64,000 bases of DNA from Arthrobacter oryzae (GCF_030718995.1 NZ_CP132204.1:1736001-1800000), one strand, 5' to 3'. Counted from the stretch's first letter, positions 1 to 9,540 are shown. Made by a program: numbers and translations. The notes: generated from the letters alone by a model not told the origin.

Positions 1-585
1 TACATGCTTGTAGTTCAGGACTCCTCCCCTGCGTAGTCCTTGCCAGCTGGCGCTTATGGCCGTGGGCGGTCACAGGTGAGTCAGGTCTTGTCCACATCTG
101 TGGATAAAGATGTTCCTGAAAACTGTGGTTAAGTGGACAAGTCTGCTGCCCCGGCCAGGCGGCGATTGAGCCGCGCGCCTCTGTGGAGGCCGGTCCGGAG
201 TGGCACCGGGCGGGCAGGGAGCTCGTCAACAGGTTATGCACACTGTTAATAACTGCAGCGTCGGAAACCGCCCGCGGGAATTCGGCGCTCTTACGCCAAG
301 TCGGCGTCCTCCGGGGACAATTATCCCCTAGGTTATCCCCACCTGTGGATAACTTCTGGGGATACCGCTGTTGTTAAGTGGATAACTTCCGTGAAGAGCG
401 TGATCACGGAGCAAAAGGTCCCGGGAACAGGTTATCCACAGGGAATCCACACTGTTAATAACTTTCGGATGTTGTGAACAGCCCGAGTGAGGGTCCCTGG
501 CGGGCCATGACCCGCGGAAGTGCCGCTCGAGTGTGCCGGAATTATCAACATTGTGGATAAGTTTCCCCACAGGGCCGGGATAACT
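1..585. other. oriC-like DnaA-box cluster
   Basis: This gene-free stretch holds many 9-mers close to the DnaA box TTATCCACA, on both strands. TTGTCCACA lies at 88-96, TGTGGATAA at 99-107, 344-352 and 552-560, and TTATCCACA at 432-440. Near matches include TGTGGTTAA 124-132, AGTGGACAA 132-140, TTATCCCCA 333-341, AGTGGATAA 377-385 and TTATCAACA 542-550. TGTTAATAA occurs twice, at about 244-252 and 453-461. Clusters of this density are typical of actinobacterial origins beside dnaA, which also fits the downstream kinase/rodA/pbpA order seen near oriC in Mycobacterium. No dnaA or dnaN is in the window, so one of them probably lies just left of base 1. The short open frames here have no coding signature. 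Confidence 0.85.
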
Positions 586-1197
586 TCAGGGTAACTCGGT
601 CCATACGCCGGATGAACCGCGGCGGTGGCTGTCCACAAGATGGGTGTCAATCATGCCGATCGCTTCCATCAGCGCATGCATCGTGGTGGGTCCCACAAAA
701 GCGAAGCCCTTGGCCCTCAAGGCCTTGGAAAGGGCGATGGATTCCGGCGACGTGGTGGCGATCTCTGCATGTGTCCGGGGACTGGGGGTCACCTCGGGCT
801 GGAAGCTCCAGACGAAGCCCACCAGTCCGCCGTCCTTCCGCAGCGCGATAGTGGCATTGGCATTCGTGATGGCCGCCTTGATCTTCATCCTGTTGCGAAC
901 GATGCCGGTGTCAAGCATCAGGCGCTCCACGTCGTCGTCGGTGAAAGCCGCAACCGTTTCCGGCTCGAAGTTGTGGAACGCCGCGCGGAACGCGGGCCGT
1001 TTCCGCAGGATCGTTGCCCAGGACAATCCCGCCTGGAAGGCCTCCAGGCTGATCCGCTCGAACAGCCCCTGCTCGTCGCGGACGGGCATGCCCCATTCAG
1101 TGTCGTAGTACTCCTGTAGCAGGGGATCCACAGCGGCCCAGGGCGGGCGGGCAAGGCCGTCGCCTCCGATGATGGTGCCGCGTTCGTCCGAGGTCAT
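586..1197 (-). CDS. tag: DNA-3-methyladenine glycosylase I family protein
   Basis: Predicted base-excision repair enzyme of 203 aa that removes 3-methyladenine from alkylated DNA. The family core is clear: YYDTEWG near residues 30-36, LFERISLEAFQAGLSW near 45-60 with the conserved Glu at about 52, and GFAFVGPTT in the C-terminal part. The length fits the family (E. coli Tag is 187 aa). It is odd at the zinc site. E. coli Tag uses two Cys and two His; here the N-terminal Cys is Pro, the His of YHDNEWG is Tyr, the last Cys is Ser, and only the His in DTHLVDS remains. It may be a zinc-free member. The gene ends right at the origin-like cluster and is divergent from the M6 protease. The start is an ATG. 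Confidence 0.88.
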   Translation of the reverse strand: MTSDERGTIIGGDGLARPPWAAVDPLLQEYYDTEWGMPVRDEQGLFERISLEAFQAGLSWATILRKRPAFRAAFHNFEPETVAAFTDDDVERLMLDTGIVRNRMKIKAAITNANATIALRKDGGLVGFVWSFQPEVTPSPRTHAEIATTSPESIALSKALRAKGFAFVGPTTMHALMEAIGMIDTHLVDSHRRGSSGVWTELP

Positions 1198-1350
1198 GTG
1201 GGTTCCTTAGCTTTCGTGCACGCTGTTGCTGCCTACAGCATATTCATGCGGCTGCCGCCGGAATCGTCCACTGGCAAGGCACGGTTGATAGTCGAACGAG
1301 CACTCTCACATTATGCTGTGGCTCTGATCACAAATTACTGGGAGGTACGT

Positions 1351-3636
1351 GTGAGGAAAACCAAAATTGCCGTGGCCGGCGTGGCGGGGGTCGTTCTCGG
1401 GATGCTCAGCATCCAGGCCCCTGCCGCAGCCGCACCGCCTGTGGACGACGGGTCAACAGGATCCGCCGCCGCAGTGAGGCAGGACAACCGTCCCGGACCG
1501 CGGACGAAGGAGCTTGTCGAACGGCGCAAGGCCGCCATCGACAAGGTGGCCAAGGGACAGGCAAAGGCAAATGATGAGGGCGTGGTCCAGCTGGCGCCGG
1601 ACAAGTTCGCTGAAATCGAGACCGTCAAGCAGGACAAGATCTTCACCATCCTGGCCGAGTTCGGCGACCAGAGCTCGGGCCGCTACGGCACAGCAACAGG
1701 CCCGCTGCACAACACGATCGCCAAGCCGGACCGTTCCGTGGACAACACCACGCTGTGGACCAGCGATTTCAGCCCCGCGTACTACGAAGAACTCTTCAAC
1801 GGCAGCGGCGAATCGATGAAGGGCTACTACGAGGCCGTTTCCAACAAGGCGTACTCGGTAACCAACACCGTAACGGACTGGGTCAAGGTGCCCAACAACG
1901 GGTCCTTCTATGGGGACAACGCCACTGAGGACACCGGCGGTGCGTGGGCTTTTGTCCGGGATTCCGGCAACGCCTGGTGGGATTCCCAGGTGGCGGCCGG
2001 CAAAACCCCGGCCGAAATTGACGCGTATCTTGCACAGTTCGATGTGTGGGACCGCTACGACTTCAACAACAACGGCAACTTCGACGAGCCGGACGGCTAC
2101 ATCGACCACTTCCAGGCAGTCCATGCCGGTGAGGGTGAGGAAGGCGGGGGCGGTGCCCTGGGCGAGGACGCGATCTGGTCCCACCGCTGGTATGCCTTCG
2201 GTAACCAGTTCGGTTCCACCGGCCCTGACGGAAACCTTGCCGGCGGAACCCGGATCGGTTCCTCGAAGTACTGGCTGGGCGACTACACGACCGAACCCGA
2301 AAACGGCGGAGTGGGCGTCTTCGCCCACGAGTTCGGCCACGACCTGGGACTGCCGGACTTCTACGACACTTCCGGCGCTGCCACCAACAGCACGGCCTTC
2401 TGGACCCTCATGAGTTCAGGGTCCTGGCTGGGCCACGGTTCCGCCGCCAACGAAGGAATCGGCACCACCCCTGGCCTGATGGGACCCGAAGAGAAACGCT
2501 TCCTGGGCTGGCTGGACCACAGTGAGGTCGAGCTCGGCACGAGCGGCGACTTCGTCCTGAACCCGTCGCAGCTCCAGGTTGACGGTAAGGACCAGGCCGT
2601 CCGGGTCAACCTGCCGGATAAGACCACCACCACCAGCTACACGGTCCCCTCCTCGGGCACCACCGCGTGGTGGACCGGCAGCGCGGACAACCTTAATGAT
2701 TCCCTGACCCACGCCGTCCCGGCTCAGTCGCGGGTGACCGTCACGGCGAACGCCTGGTACGACATCGAGGCAAACTACGACTACCTCTACGGTGAATACT
2801 CCACGGACGGCGGCAACACCTGGCAGTCCGCCGGACGTCCGCTCAGCGGATCGGCAGCCTGGGGCCAGGTGCGCTACTCCTATGACGCGGGCGGCCTCGA
2901 GTCACTCTTCCGTTTCAGGTACCAGACGGACGGCGGCGTCCACAACCCGGGCGCGTTCATCGACGACGTAAAGATTTCGGCCGGAAAAACCGTCATCCTC
3001 AGCGACGACGTCGAATCCGGCGCCGGGAAGTGGACCGCCGAAGAGCCGTGGCAGCTGAGCACCGGCTCCGTAACGAAAACCACCCCGCAGTACTACCTCG
3101 TGGAGAACCGCGAATACGTGGGTTTTGACGCCACGCTGGCGGAAGGGCCGTACGCCTTCACCAGGGGCATCAGCGCCCCGAACTGGGTGGACTTCTTCAA
3201 GTACCAGAACGGCATGCTGGTGTGGTATATCGACGAGTCGTACGCGGACAACAACGTTTCGGCCCACCCCGGTGCCGGCCTGGCGCTGCCGGTGGATGCC
3301 CGGCCCGCACCCTTCAAGTGGTCCGACGGCACCATGCCGGGCAACAGCCGCCAGCCGTTCGACGCCACCTTCGGACTGGAAGCAACGGATCCGCTGTGCA
3401 TCGCCAAGGAAGTGCAGTCCGGCACAAAGCGCACCCAGGCGGTCAGCTCACTGGACGCCTGCGCCGTGAGCAGCGCAGCGATCAGTGTCTTCAAGGACAT
3501 TGACCCGCTGGCTTACTACAGTGCGGACAACCCCTACGGAAGCGTCAAGGTCGCAGGCCACGGCGTGGAGATTTCCGTAACGTCCGACGCCGGTTCCGAC
3601 CTTGGGATCCGCGTGGTCAACCCGGCCCGGAAATGA
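1351..3636 (+). CDS. secreted M6-family (immune inhibitor A-like) metalloprotease
   Basis: Predicted extracellular zinc protease of 761 aa. I chose the GTG at 1351, preceded by GGAGG at 1341-1345, because it places a signal peptide at the N-terminus: MRKTK, a hydrophobic stretch, then QAPAAAAPPVDD. Upstream in-frame codons are open to 1198 but carry no ribosome site. The zinc motif HEFGHDLGLPDFYD has H326, E327 and H330, the HExxHxxGxxD pattern of peptidase family M6. The downstream part contains a jelly-roll-like accessory region (DNLNDSLTHAVPAQSRVTV onward) seen in InhA-type enzymes. The substrate is unknown; extracellular protein scavenging is the simplest role. The gene ends just before a strong hairpin. 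Confidence 0.9.
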   Translation: MRKTKIAVAGVAGVVLGMLSIQAPAAAAPPVDDGSTGSAAAVRQDNRPGPRTKELVERRKAAIDKVAKGQAKANDEGVVQLAPDKFAEIETVKQDKIFTILAEFGDQSSGRYGTATGPLHNTIAKPDRSVDNTTLWTSDFSPAYYEELFNGSGESMKGYYEAVSNKAYSVTNTVTDWVKVPNNGSFYGDNATEDTGGAWAFVRDSGNAWWDSQVAAGKTPAEIDAYLAQFDVWDRYDFNNNGNFDEPDGYIDHFQAVHAGEGEEGGGGALGEDAIWSHRWYAFGNQFGSTGPDGNLAGGTRIGSSKYWLGDYTTEPENGGVGVFAHEFGHDLGLPDFYDTSGAATNSTAFWTLMSSGSWLGHGSAANEGIGTTPGLMGPEEKRFLGWLDHSEVELGTSGDFVLNPSQLQVDGKDQAVRVNLPDKTTTTSYTVPSSGTTAWWTGSADNLNDSLTHAVPAQSRVTVTANAWYDIEANYDYLYGEYSTDGGNTWQSAGRPLSGSAAWGQVRYSYDAGGLESLFRFRYQTDGGVHNPGAFIDDVKISAGKTVILSDDVESGAGKWTAEEPWQLSTGSVTKTTPQYYLVENREYVGFDATLAEGPYAFTRGISAPNWVDFFKYQNGMLVWYIDESYADNNVSAHPGAGLALPVDARPAPFKWSDGTMPGNSRQPFDATFGLEATDPLCIAKEVQSGTKRTQAVSSLDACAVSSAAISVFKDIDPLAYYSADNPYGSVKVAGHGVEISVTSDAGSDLGIRVVNPARK

Positions 3637-3646
3637 GCCAATAAAC

Positions 3647-3687
3647 AAAAAAGTCGGTCCGGCACGTTGTGCCGGTCCGACTTTTTT
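3647..3687. terminator. bidirectional intrinsic terminator
   Basis: A long inverted repeat has arms of about 19 bases at 3647-3665 and 3669-3687, a 3-base loop and one mismatch, with A6 at one end and T6 at the other. It sits between the convergent M6 protease and crgA, so it can end transcription from both sides. Confidence 0.92.
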
Positions 3688-3703
3688 GTGTGAAAGGTAT
3701 GTA

Positions 3704-3958
3704 TCAGGAACGCCAGCGGGTGGTCATCAGGAAGCCTGCAATCGCAATACCGAACCCGGCCACGATGTTCCAGGATTCCCATTCCCTGACAGGGAGGGCG
3801 CCCTCGCTGATGTAGAAGGTGATGATCCACAGCAGGCCGATGATCATCAGGCCGAACATGACGGGCTTGAACCACACGGCGTTGGGCTTGTAGGCCTGCG
3901 ATGCAGAAGCCGGCTTTTCAGCTGCGGCGTTCCTCTTTCGTGGCTTTGACTCGGGCAC
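3704..3958 (-). CDS. crgA: cell division protein CrgA
   Basis: Small inner-membrane division protein of 84 aa that links the FtsZ ring and septal peptidoglycan enzymes in Actinobacteria. The protein begins MPESKPRKRN, matching the basic start of mycobacterial CrgA (MPKSKVRKKN). It has two membrane segments, WFKPVMFGLMIIGLLWIITF and WNIVAGFGIAIAGFLM, and ends TTRWRS. The GTG at 3958 is chosen because GAGGAGG lies a few bases upstream and because longer in-frame starts add a non-conserved tail. The location next to the trpG-like/pknB cluster matches M. tuberculosis Rv0011c. Confidence 0.93.
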   Translation of the reverse strand: MPESKPRKRNAAAEKPASASQAYKPNAVWFKPVMFGLMIIGLLWIITFYISEGALPVREWESWNIVAGFGIAIAGFLMTTRWRS

Positions 3959-4134
3959 GGGTCCTCCTCGTCGGGCTGAATCAAGGGCGGAGCCTTCGGC
4001 TTGATATCCTGCAGGAAGGAACATGCCGGCGGGGTTGGCGCCTTTGGTCAGGTCTGAATTCTTACTAGCAGCCAATTCTAGCTGTAGTTCAGAACACACC
4101 GGCGCCAGCCCGAGCCGCCAATTGAGGAGACCAC

Positions 4135-4929
4135 GTGGTGTTGCTGGAGAAGGAGACGACCGCCGCCGTGCCGGCACGCGGCGTCGGCGTTCTCCGGAAA
4201 CTCATCCAGGTTGTTGGCGAGCTCCTGATCACGGTGGGAGTCATCCTGCTCCTGTTCGTCGCATGGCAGCTTTGGTGGACCAACGTGGAGTCCGATGCGA
4301 AGCAGGGCGAAGCCATCAGGAACTTCGCCCAGGAACTGGGCGGACCCCCGGCTCCCGCAGCATCCGGCGCCCCGGACGCGGCCGCATCCGGTCCTGCCGA
4401 CTACGGTCCGCCGAAGGTCGCCGAAGCGCCAGGGCACGGCCAGACCATTGGCATTATGTATATCCCCCGTTTTGGCGCGGACTACACCCGGCCCATCGTG
4501 CAGGGAACCTCAACGGACGTCCTGGACACGCTGGGCCTGGGCCATTACCGCGACACCGCGATGCCCGGGGCAACCGGAAACTTCGCCGTGGCAGGTCACC
4601 GCCAGACGCACGGAGCCGTGCTGGACAACATCCACACACTGGTTCCCGGGGACAAAATCTACGTCCAGACCAGGGACGGATTCTACGTCTACGTCTTCCG
4701 GAACATCCAGATTGTGCTGCCCTCGGCCACCGATGTGCTGCTTCCCGTGCCCACCCAACCTGCCGCCCGGCCCACGGAGGCCTACCTCACCATGACGAGC
4801 TGCAATCCGCGTTTCGGATCGCAGGAACGCATCATTGCATACTCCCTCCTGGATCACTGGCAGCCCGCGTCGGCGGGGCCCCCTGCTGAAATTGCGGCCC
4901 AGGTGGCCAAAGCACTCGGGAAGGGCTGA
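4135..4929 (+). CDS. class E sortase
   Basis: Membrane-anchored cysteine transpeptidase of 264 aa that attaches LPxTG-like proteins to the cell wall. It has an N-terminal membrane anchor (about residues 28-48, LLITVGVILLLFVAWQLWW), a linker rich in Pro and Ala, then the sortase beta-barrel. Catalytic residues are visible: His155 in AVAGHRQTHG, Cys223 in TMTSCNPRFGS, and Arg232 nearby. GTG at 4135 follows GAGGAGA at 4124-4130; GTG at 4138 is an alternative. It is divergent from crgA and closely followed by a small membrane protein and the amidotransferase gene. Confidence 0.92.
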   Translation: MVLLEKETTAAVPARGVGVLRKLIQVVGELLITVGVILLLFVAWQLWWTNVESDAKQGEAIRNFAQELGGPPAPAASGAPDAAASGPADYGPPKVAEAPGHGQTIGIMYIPRFGADYTRPIVQGTSTDVLDTLGLGHYRDTAMPGATGNFAVAGHRQTHGAVLDNIHTLVPGDKIYVQTRDGFYVYVFRNIQIVLPSATDVLLPVPTQPAARPTEAYLTMTSCNPRFGSQERIIAYSLLDHWQPASAGPPAEIAAQVAKALGKG

Positions 4930-4933
4930 CGCT

Positions 4934-5104
4934 ATGTACGGATGGATTTTCCGCCACCTGCCGGGCCCGCTGTGGCTCAGGATTGCGACGTCACTGGTGC
5001 TGCTTGCCGGCGTGCTGGTATTGATGGTTCAGTTCCTCTTCCCCTGGATGTCACAGTTCACCCAGTTCACCGACTCAACGATTGGTTTAGTAACTCGACA
5101 ATGA
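4934..5104 (+). CDS. small single-pass membrane protein
   Basis: A 56-aa protein that starts MYGWIFRHLPGPLWLRI, has one hydrophobic segment (ATSLVLLAGVLVLMVQFLFPW) and a short tail. It starts 4 bases after the sortase stop, and its TGA overlaps the ATG of the amidotransferase gene (ATGA at 5101-5104), so it is very likely translated. Its function is unknown; position suggests a role linked to the cell envelope. Confidence 0.75.
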   Translation: MYGWIFRHLPGPLWLRIATSLVLLAGVLVLMVQFLFPWMSQFTQFTDSTIGLVTRQ

Positions 5105-5739
5105 GCACCAAGATCCTGGTCGTAGACAACTACGACAGCTTTGTTTACACCCTGGTGGGATACCTCCAGGAGCTCGGCGCCGAGACGACAGTGGTCCGCA
5201 ACGACGACGTAACGCTCGCCGAGGCGATCGAGATGGCGGAAGCGCGCGACGGCGTCCTCATCTCGCCGGGGCCCGGCACCCCCGCGGAGGCCGGCGTCTG
5301 CATCGACCTGATCAAATGGTGCGGCAGCCATGACAAGCCGATGTTCGGCGTCTGCCTGGGGCACCAGGCCCTGGCTGAGGCGTATGGCGCCACGGTGACG
5401 CACGCCCCTGAACTGATGCACGGCAAAACGTCACTGGTGGAGCATGAAGGAGCCAACGTCTTCGCCGGACTCCCCTCCCCCGTAACGGCCACGCGTTACC
5501 ACTCGCTGGCGGCTGTCCGGGAAACCATCCCCGACATCCTGGAGATCACCGCACAGACGGCCAACGGCGTCATCATGGGCCTGAGGCACCGGACAGCACC
5601 GCTCTGCGGCGTCCAGTTCCATCCGGAGTCCGTGCTCACGGAGGGCGGTTACCAGATGCTCGGCAACTGGCTGGAATCCCTCGGCATGGCGGGAGCAGCC
5701 GAACGGGCAGCCAAGCTGAGCCCGCTCATCCAGCACTAA
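5101..5739 (+). CDS. glutamine amidotransferase, anthranilate/aminodeoxychorismate synthase component II (trpG/pabA type)
   Basis: Class I glutamine amidotransferase of 212 aa that releases ammonia from glutamine for anthranilate or 4-amino-4-deoxychorismate synthesis. It starts ILVVDNYDSFVYTL, has the nucleophile Cys85 in GVCLGHQA, and His174 and Glu176 in FHPES. The start ATG overlaps the stop of the small membrane protein. The location between crgA and pknB equals Rv0013 (annotated trpG) in M. tuberculosis. The partner synthase subunit is not in the window, so sequence alone cannot separate TrpG from PabA. Confidence 0.9.
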   Translation: MSTKILVVDNYDSFVYTLVGYLQELGAETTVVRNDDVTLAEAIEMAEARDGVLISPGPGTPAEAGVCIDLIKWCGSHDKPMFGVCLGHQALAEAYGATVTHAPELMHGKTSLVEHEGANVFAGLPSPVTATRYHSLAAVRETIPDILEITAQTANGVIMGLRHRTAPLCGVQFHPESVLTEGGYQMLGNWLESLGMAGAAERAAKLSPLIQH

Positions 5740-5764
5740 CCCGCCGGCAGTACTTTGACGGGTG

Positions 5765-7657
5765 CTAGCCCCGGTCCCGGCCCGTCTCTGTGGGCGTAGG
5801 CGTGGGCGTCGGAGTAGGAGTGGGCGCCGGAGCCTTGGCAACGATCACGCTGATGGTCTTTCCCTGCTCCACCAGCGCGTTGACGGGATCGCTCTGCTCG
5901 GTCACCTTGCCCGGTTCGACCTCGGAGTTTTCGACTTCCCGCACTGCGATGTTCAGGCCCAGGTTCTTGAGGGCGGCCTCTGCTTCCGGCTGCGGCAGGC
6001 CGCGGAGTTCGGGCATGGCAACCTTGCCGGTGGACACCACGATTTCCACGGTGGTTCCGACAGCCACGGACTCGCCTGGAGCGGGTTTCGTGGTGATGAC
6101 CAGCCCGGCCGGGACCGTTGCGCTGTTCGCCATGGTGGTGCCGGGAGCACCGGCAAGGCCGATCTGGCGCAGGACGTCGCGGGCCGCTGCTTCAGTGCGG
6201 CCCGGCAGGTCGCCCGGAATCTTGACGGCGCTTGGACCGTCGGAGATGTTCAGGGTCACCTTGGAATCGGGCTCCATGGATGTTCCTGCGGCGGGCACCG
6301 TGCCAATGGCTGTTCCCTTGGCGATGGCGTCGTGGGGAAGCCTGCTGATGGTGGGGCTGAAGCGGGCGTTATAAAGCTTCTGCAGCGCCTCGGTTTCCGT
6401 CAGTGACGTCACCGTAGGGACGACGATTTTGGCCACCGGGGGCGGCGGCTGGTTCATCATGTTGTAGAGCCACAGGCCGCCGCCTGCCAGGACCAGCAGC
6501 GTGAAAATCACCAGTGTGGCAATCCACGTCCGACGGCGGGACTTCTGTCGGGGGGTGCGCTCACGTTCCGGCGGGAATCCCAGCGGAAGATCGTTCGACT
6601 CCGACGGCTCGTAGACCTGGGCGGGAATGGGCTGGTCGTCGCCGAGTGTGTCGTGGACGGGCCGGAGCCGGCCGCCCGGTGAGTCGTCCAGGAAGCTCGC
6701 ACCGGTCAGCGAGTATGGCGCGGCCTGGGCCGTACGCTCTGCGGCCGGGACCGTGTTGACGGGATCCGTTGATTCCTCGCCCGCCGCGACGTCGGGCACC
6801 GGAACACCGTTGCGTGCGGCCCTCAGGGCACGCTGGAAGGCGGCAGCATCCTGGAAACGGTCTGCCCGGTTCTTTTGCAGCGCCTTGGCCAGGACGCTGT
6901 CCAGGGCCTCCGTCACCTCAGGGTTAAGGCTGCTGGCGGGTTCGGGCATCTCGCGGACATGCTGGTAGGCGACGGACACGGGACTGTCACCAATGAAGGG
7001 AGGGCGCCCCGTCAGCATTTCGTAGAGCAGGCACGCTGCGGAGTAAAGATCGCTGCGGGCATCCACGGTTTCGCCGCGGGCCTGTTCCGGTGACAGATAC
7101 TGGGCGGTGCCCACCACTGCCTGGGTCTGCGTCATGGTGGCGGACGAATCGGCCATGGCGCGGGCAATCCCGAAATCCATGACCTTGATCGTGGCCGAGT
7201 CTTCGCAGAACATCACGTTCGCCGGCTTGATATCCCGGTGGACGATGCCCGCCCGGTGGCTGTATTCGAGGGCGGAGAGCACGCCGAGGGTGAAATCGAT
7301 GGCGTGGTCGATGCTGACTTCCTTCGCACGGATCAGGTCCCGAAGGGTCTTTCCGTCCACGAATTCCATCACGATGTACGGCACCCGGACAGTATCTTCG
7401 GGGCCGCCCGGGACAGCGTGGTCCCCGGTGTCGTAGATGGCAACGATCGAAGGATGGTTCAACGCAGCCACAGCCTGGGCTTCGCGCTTGAACCGCGCCT
7501 GGAACTGCGGATCCCGGGCAAGGTCAGGCCGCAGCAGCTTGATGGCCACTGTCCTGCCCAGCCGGGTATCCACACCGCGGTGGACGTCTGCCATGCCGCC
7601 GCGGCCGATCAACTCACCGAGCTCGTACCGTCCGTTGAGGACGCGCTGGGTATTCAC
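5765..7657 (-). CDS. pknB: Ser/Thr protein kinase PknB with PASTA domains
   Basis: Membrane sensor kinase of 630 aa controlling cell-wall growth and division. The N-terminal kinase domain has the Gly-rich loop GRGGMADVH (about 18-26), Lys40 in VAIK, HRDIKPANV, DFG and GTAQYLSPEQA. A basic linker leads to one membrane helix (TWIATLVIFTLLVLAGGGLWL), then about three extracellular PASTA repeats and a (PT)n tail ending GRDRG. I chose the GTG at 7657 (MNTQRVLNGRYELGE) because M. tuberculosis PknB also starts about ten residues before RYELGE; a GTG at 7705 would add 16 residues. It is the last gene of the fhaA-to-pknB operon. Confidence 0.95.
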   Translation of the reverse strand: MNTQRVLNGRYELGELIGRGGMADVHRGVDTRLGRTVAIKLLRPDLARDPQFQARFKREAQAVAALNHPSIVAIYDTGDHAVPGGPEDTVRVPYIVMEFVDGKTLRDLIRAKEVSIDHAIDFTLGVLSALEYSHRAGIVHRDIKPANVMFCEDSATIKVMDFGIARAMADSSATMTQTQAVVGTAQYLSPEQARGETVDARSDLYSAACLLYEMLTGRPPFIGDSPVSVAYQHVREMPEPASSLNPEVTEALDSVLAKALQKNRADRFQDAAAFQRALRAARNGVPVPDVAAGEESTDPVNTVPAAERTAQAAPYSLTGASFLDDSPGGRLRPVHDTLGDDQPIPAQVYEPSESNDLPLGFPPERERTPRQKSRRRTWIATLVIFTLLVLAGGGLWLYNMMNQPPPPVAKIVVPTVTSLTETEALQKLYNARFSPTISRLPHDAIAKGTAIGTVPAAGTSMEPDSKVTLNISDGPSAVKIPGDLPGRTEAAARDVLRQIGLAGAPGTTMANSATVPAGLVITTKPAPGESVAVGTTVEIVVSTGKVAMPELRGLPQPEAEAALKNLGLNIAVREVENSEVEPGKVTEQSDPVNALVEQGKTISVIVAKAPAPTPTPTPTPTPTETGRDRG

Positions 7658-7713
7658 TGGGAGGCTGTCCTCTCTGTGCGACGGGAGACGGGGTGAGTCC
7701 GGCACGGTGCGCC

Positions 7714-9540
7714 CTAGTTCGACGTCGACGTGGTGGGGGTGGGCAGGATTTCCTGGGCGAGGTGGTACGTCACGACGGATCCGGCGGGCACCTTGGTGCC
7801 GGCGCCCGGTTCCGAACTGACGAATGTCCCGGCTTTCTGCCCGGCACTGCCGGGAACATCTGCCCCCTTGACCCAGCGCAGGCCGGCGTCCTCGATGGCC
7901 TTCTGTGTTTGCGACTCGGAACTGCCTACGCCGACCGCGGGCACAGAGGACTCCGGAGCCGGTTCTTGGCCCTTGGAGTAGGTGACGGTGATGGTCTCGC
8001 CGGGGGCCACTGGGCCGGACGGCTCGATGTTGGTGACCGTTCCCTCCGCCTTGTCGCTGAACACCGGGTCACCCTTGACGGTCAGCCCCATGCCCACGAG
8101 CTGGCTGCGGACCGTGTTGTACGGCTGGCCCAGGTAGGCATCCGGGATCAGGTTGATGGTTTCCGGAGTGGACTGCGTGGGAGTCGGGCTCGCACTCGAG
8201 GCTGTGGGGCTGGCCGAGGTGGACGTCGGCGAGGCGCTGCGGCTGGTGGGCTTGGCGCTGGTGGACGTCGCCGACGACTCGGCCGGGCTGGACGGGGAGA
8301 AGATGCCTGCCTGGGTAAGCAGGACACCCGCCAGTGCGAAGAGGACGAGCACGATGAGGGCGATAAGCGGCCACGTCCACGGGCTGCGGCCCTTTCGCTG
8401 CGGCTCGTCAACAGGTTCGTCGTAGCGGTCCTGCTCCTCTTCCTGCTCCCACGTGCGTTCGGCAGCCAGGGCATCTGCGCGCGACAGGGCGTCGCGCGGG
8501 CCGGCGGCTCCTGCAGCAGCTCCGGCGGCGAGTCCTGCAGCGGCACCTGCGCCCGCGGCGCCGACCACCGGAAGGGCGGAGGTCGCCGTCGTCGATTTGT
8601 CCTTTTCGGGCGTCTCGATGACGCCGGTGGCGGCCGTGGGAATGTCCACCGGCGCGGTGATCGGACCGGTGGCCGCTTCGAAGAGCAGCATTCCGGGCAC
8701 GGCCGCGTGGGCAGCGGCGATGTCACCGTTGCGGATGGCTTCCGCTGCCTCGGACAGCTTGATGGCGTTCGCGGGGCGGTTCTTGGGATCCTTGGCGAGC
8801 ATGGACATCAGGAGGGCCCGTACCGGCGTCGGCAGGGTCTCCGGGAGCGGCGGCGGCGCATCGTTGACCTGGGCCAGCGCGATGGCGATCTGCGACTCCC
8901 CGGAGAACGGGCGGTGCCCGGTGAGGCACTCGTAGCCGATGACGCCGAGCGAGTAGATGTCCGAGGCACCCGTGGCGGTCTGGCCCGTTGCCTGTTCCGG
9001 TGCGAGGTACTGGGCAGTGCCCATGACCTGACCGGTCTGGGTCAGCGGAACCTGGTCCGCCAGCCGGGCGATGCCGAAGTCCGTGACCTTGACGCGGCCG
9101 TCCGGCGTGATCAGCAGGTTGCCCGGTTTGATGTCTCGGTGCACCAGGCCCTGGGCGTGGGCAACGGAGAGGGCGCGTGCCGTCTGGGCAATCATGGACA
9201 GTGTCCGGTCCGGCGAAAGGACCTGTTCGTGTTCAATGATGCTGCTCAGGGGCTGGCCCGGGACCAGCTCCATGACCAGGTAGGCCGAGCCTTCTTCTTC
9301 GCCGTAATCAAAAACGTTGGCTATGCCCACGTGGTTCAGCAGCGCCGTGTGGCGCGCCTCGGCACGGAAGCGCTGGAGGAACCCGGGATCGCCCGTGTAC
9401 TCCTCTTTGAGCACCTTGATGGCGACAATCCGGCCAAGGATAAGGTCCTTGGCTTTCCAGACTTCTCCCATCCCGCCAATCGCAATACGCGTGGTCAGCT
9501 GGAATCTCCCGCCGAGGGTGATCCCTGATGTAGGCCTCAC
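7714..9540 (-). CDS. pknA: Ser/Thr protein kinase PknA
   Basis: Transmembrane Ser/Thr kinase of 608 aa. The kinase domain occupies roughly residues 12-270, with [32 protein letters not shown] and [10 protein letters not shown]. An Ala-rich cytoplasmic linker is followed by a membrane helix ([19 protein letters not shown]), a Ser/Thr/Pro-rich stretch and about two PASTA-like repeats. M. tuberculosis PknA lacks PASTA domains, so this is the longer form. The GTG start overlaps the pbpA stop as GTGA, implying coupled translation. Confidence 0.92.
   Translation of the reverse strand: MRPTSGITLGGRFQLTTRIAIGGMGEVWKAKDLILGRIVAIKVLKEEYTGDPGFLQRFRAEARHTALLNHVGIANVFDYGEEEGSAYLVMELVPGQPLSSIIEHEQVLSPDRTLSMIAQTARALSVAHAQGLVHRDIKPGNLLITPDGRVKVTDFGIARLADQVPLTQTGQVMGTAQYLAPEQATGQTATGASDIYSLGVIGYECLTGHRPFSGESQIAIALAQVNDAPPPLPETLPTPVRALLMSMLAKDPKNRPANAIKLSEAAEAIRNGDIAAAHAAVPGMLLFEAATGPITAPVDIPTAATGVIETPEKDKSTTATSALPVVGAAGAGAAAGLAAGAAAGAAGPRDALSRADALAAERTWEQEEEQDRYDEPVDEPQRKGRSPWTWPLIALIVLVLFALAGVLLTQAGIFSPSSPAESSATSTSAKPTSRSASPTSTSASPTASSASPTPTQSTPETINLIPDAYLGQPYNTVRSQLVGMGLTVKGDPVFSDKAEGTVTNIEPSGPVAPGETITVTYSKGQEPAPESSVPAVGVGSSESQTQKAIEDAGLRWVKGADVPGSAGQKAGTFVSSEPGAGTKVPAGSVVTYHLAQEILPTPTTSTSN

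Noticed and set aside
1198..1350. N-terminal extension of the M6 protease to 1198
   Set aside because: No ribosome site, and it would bury the signal peptide; GTG 1351 has GGAGG upstream.
5770..5835. CRISPR-like array in the pknB 3' end
   Set aside because: Six-base units without spacers; it is a coding Pro-Thr repeat.
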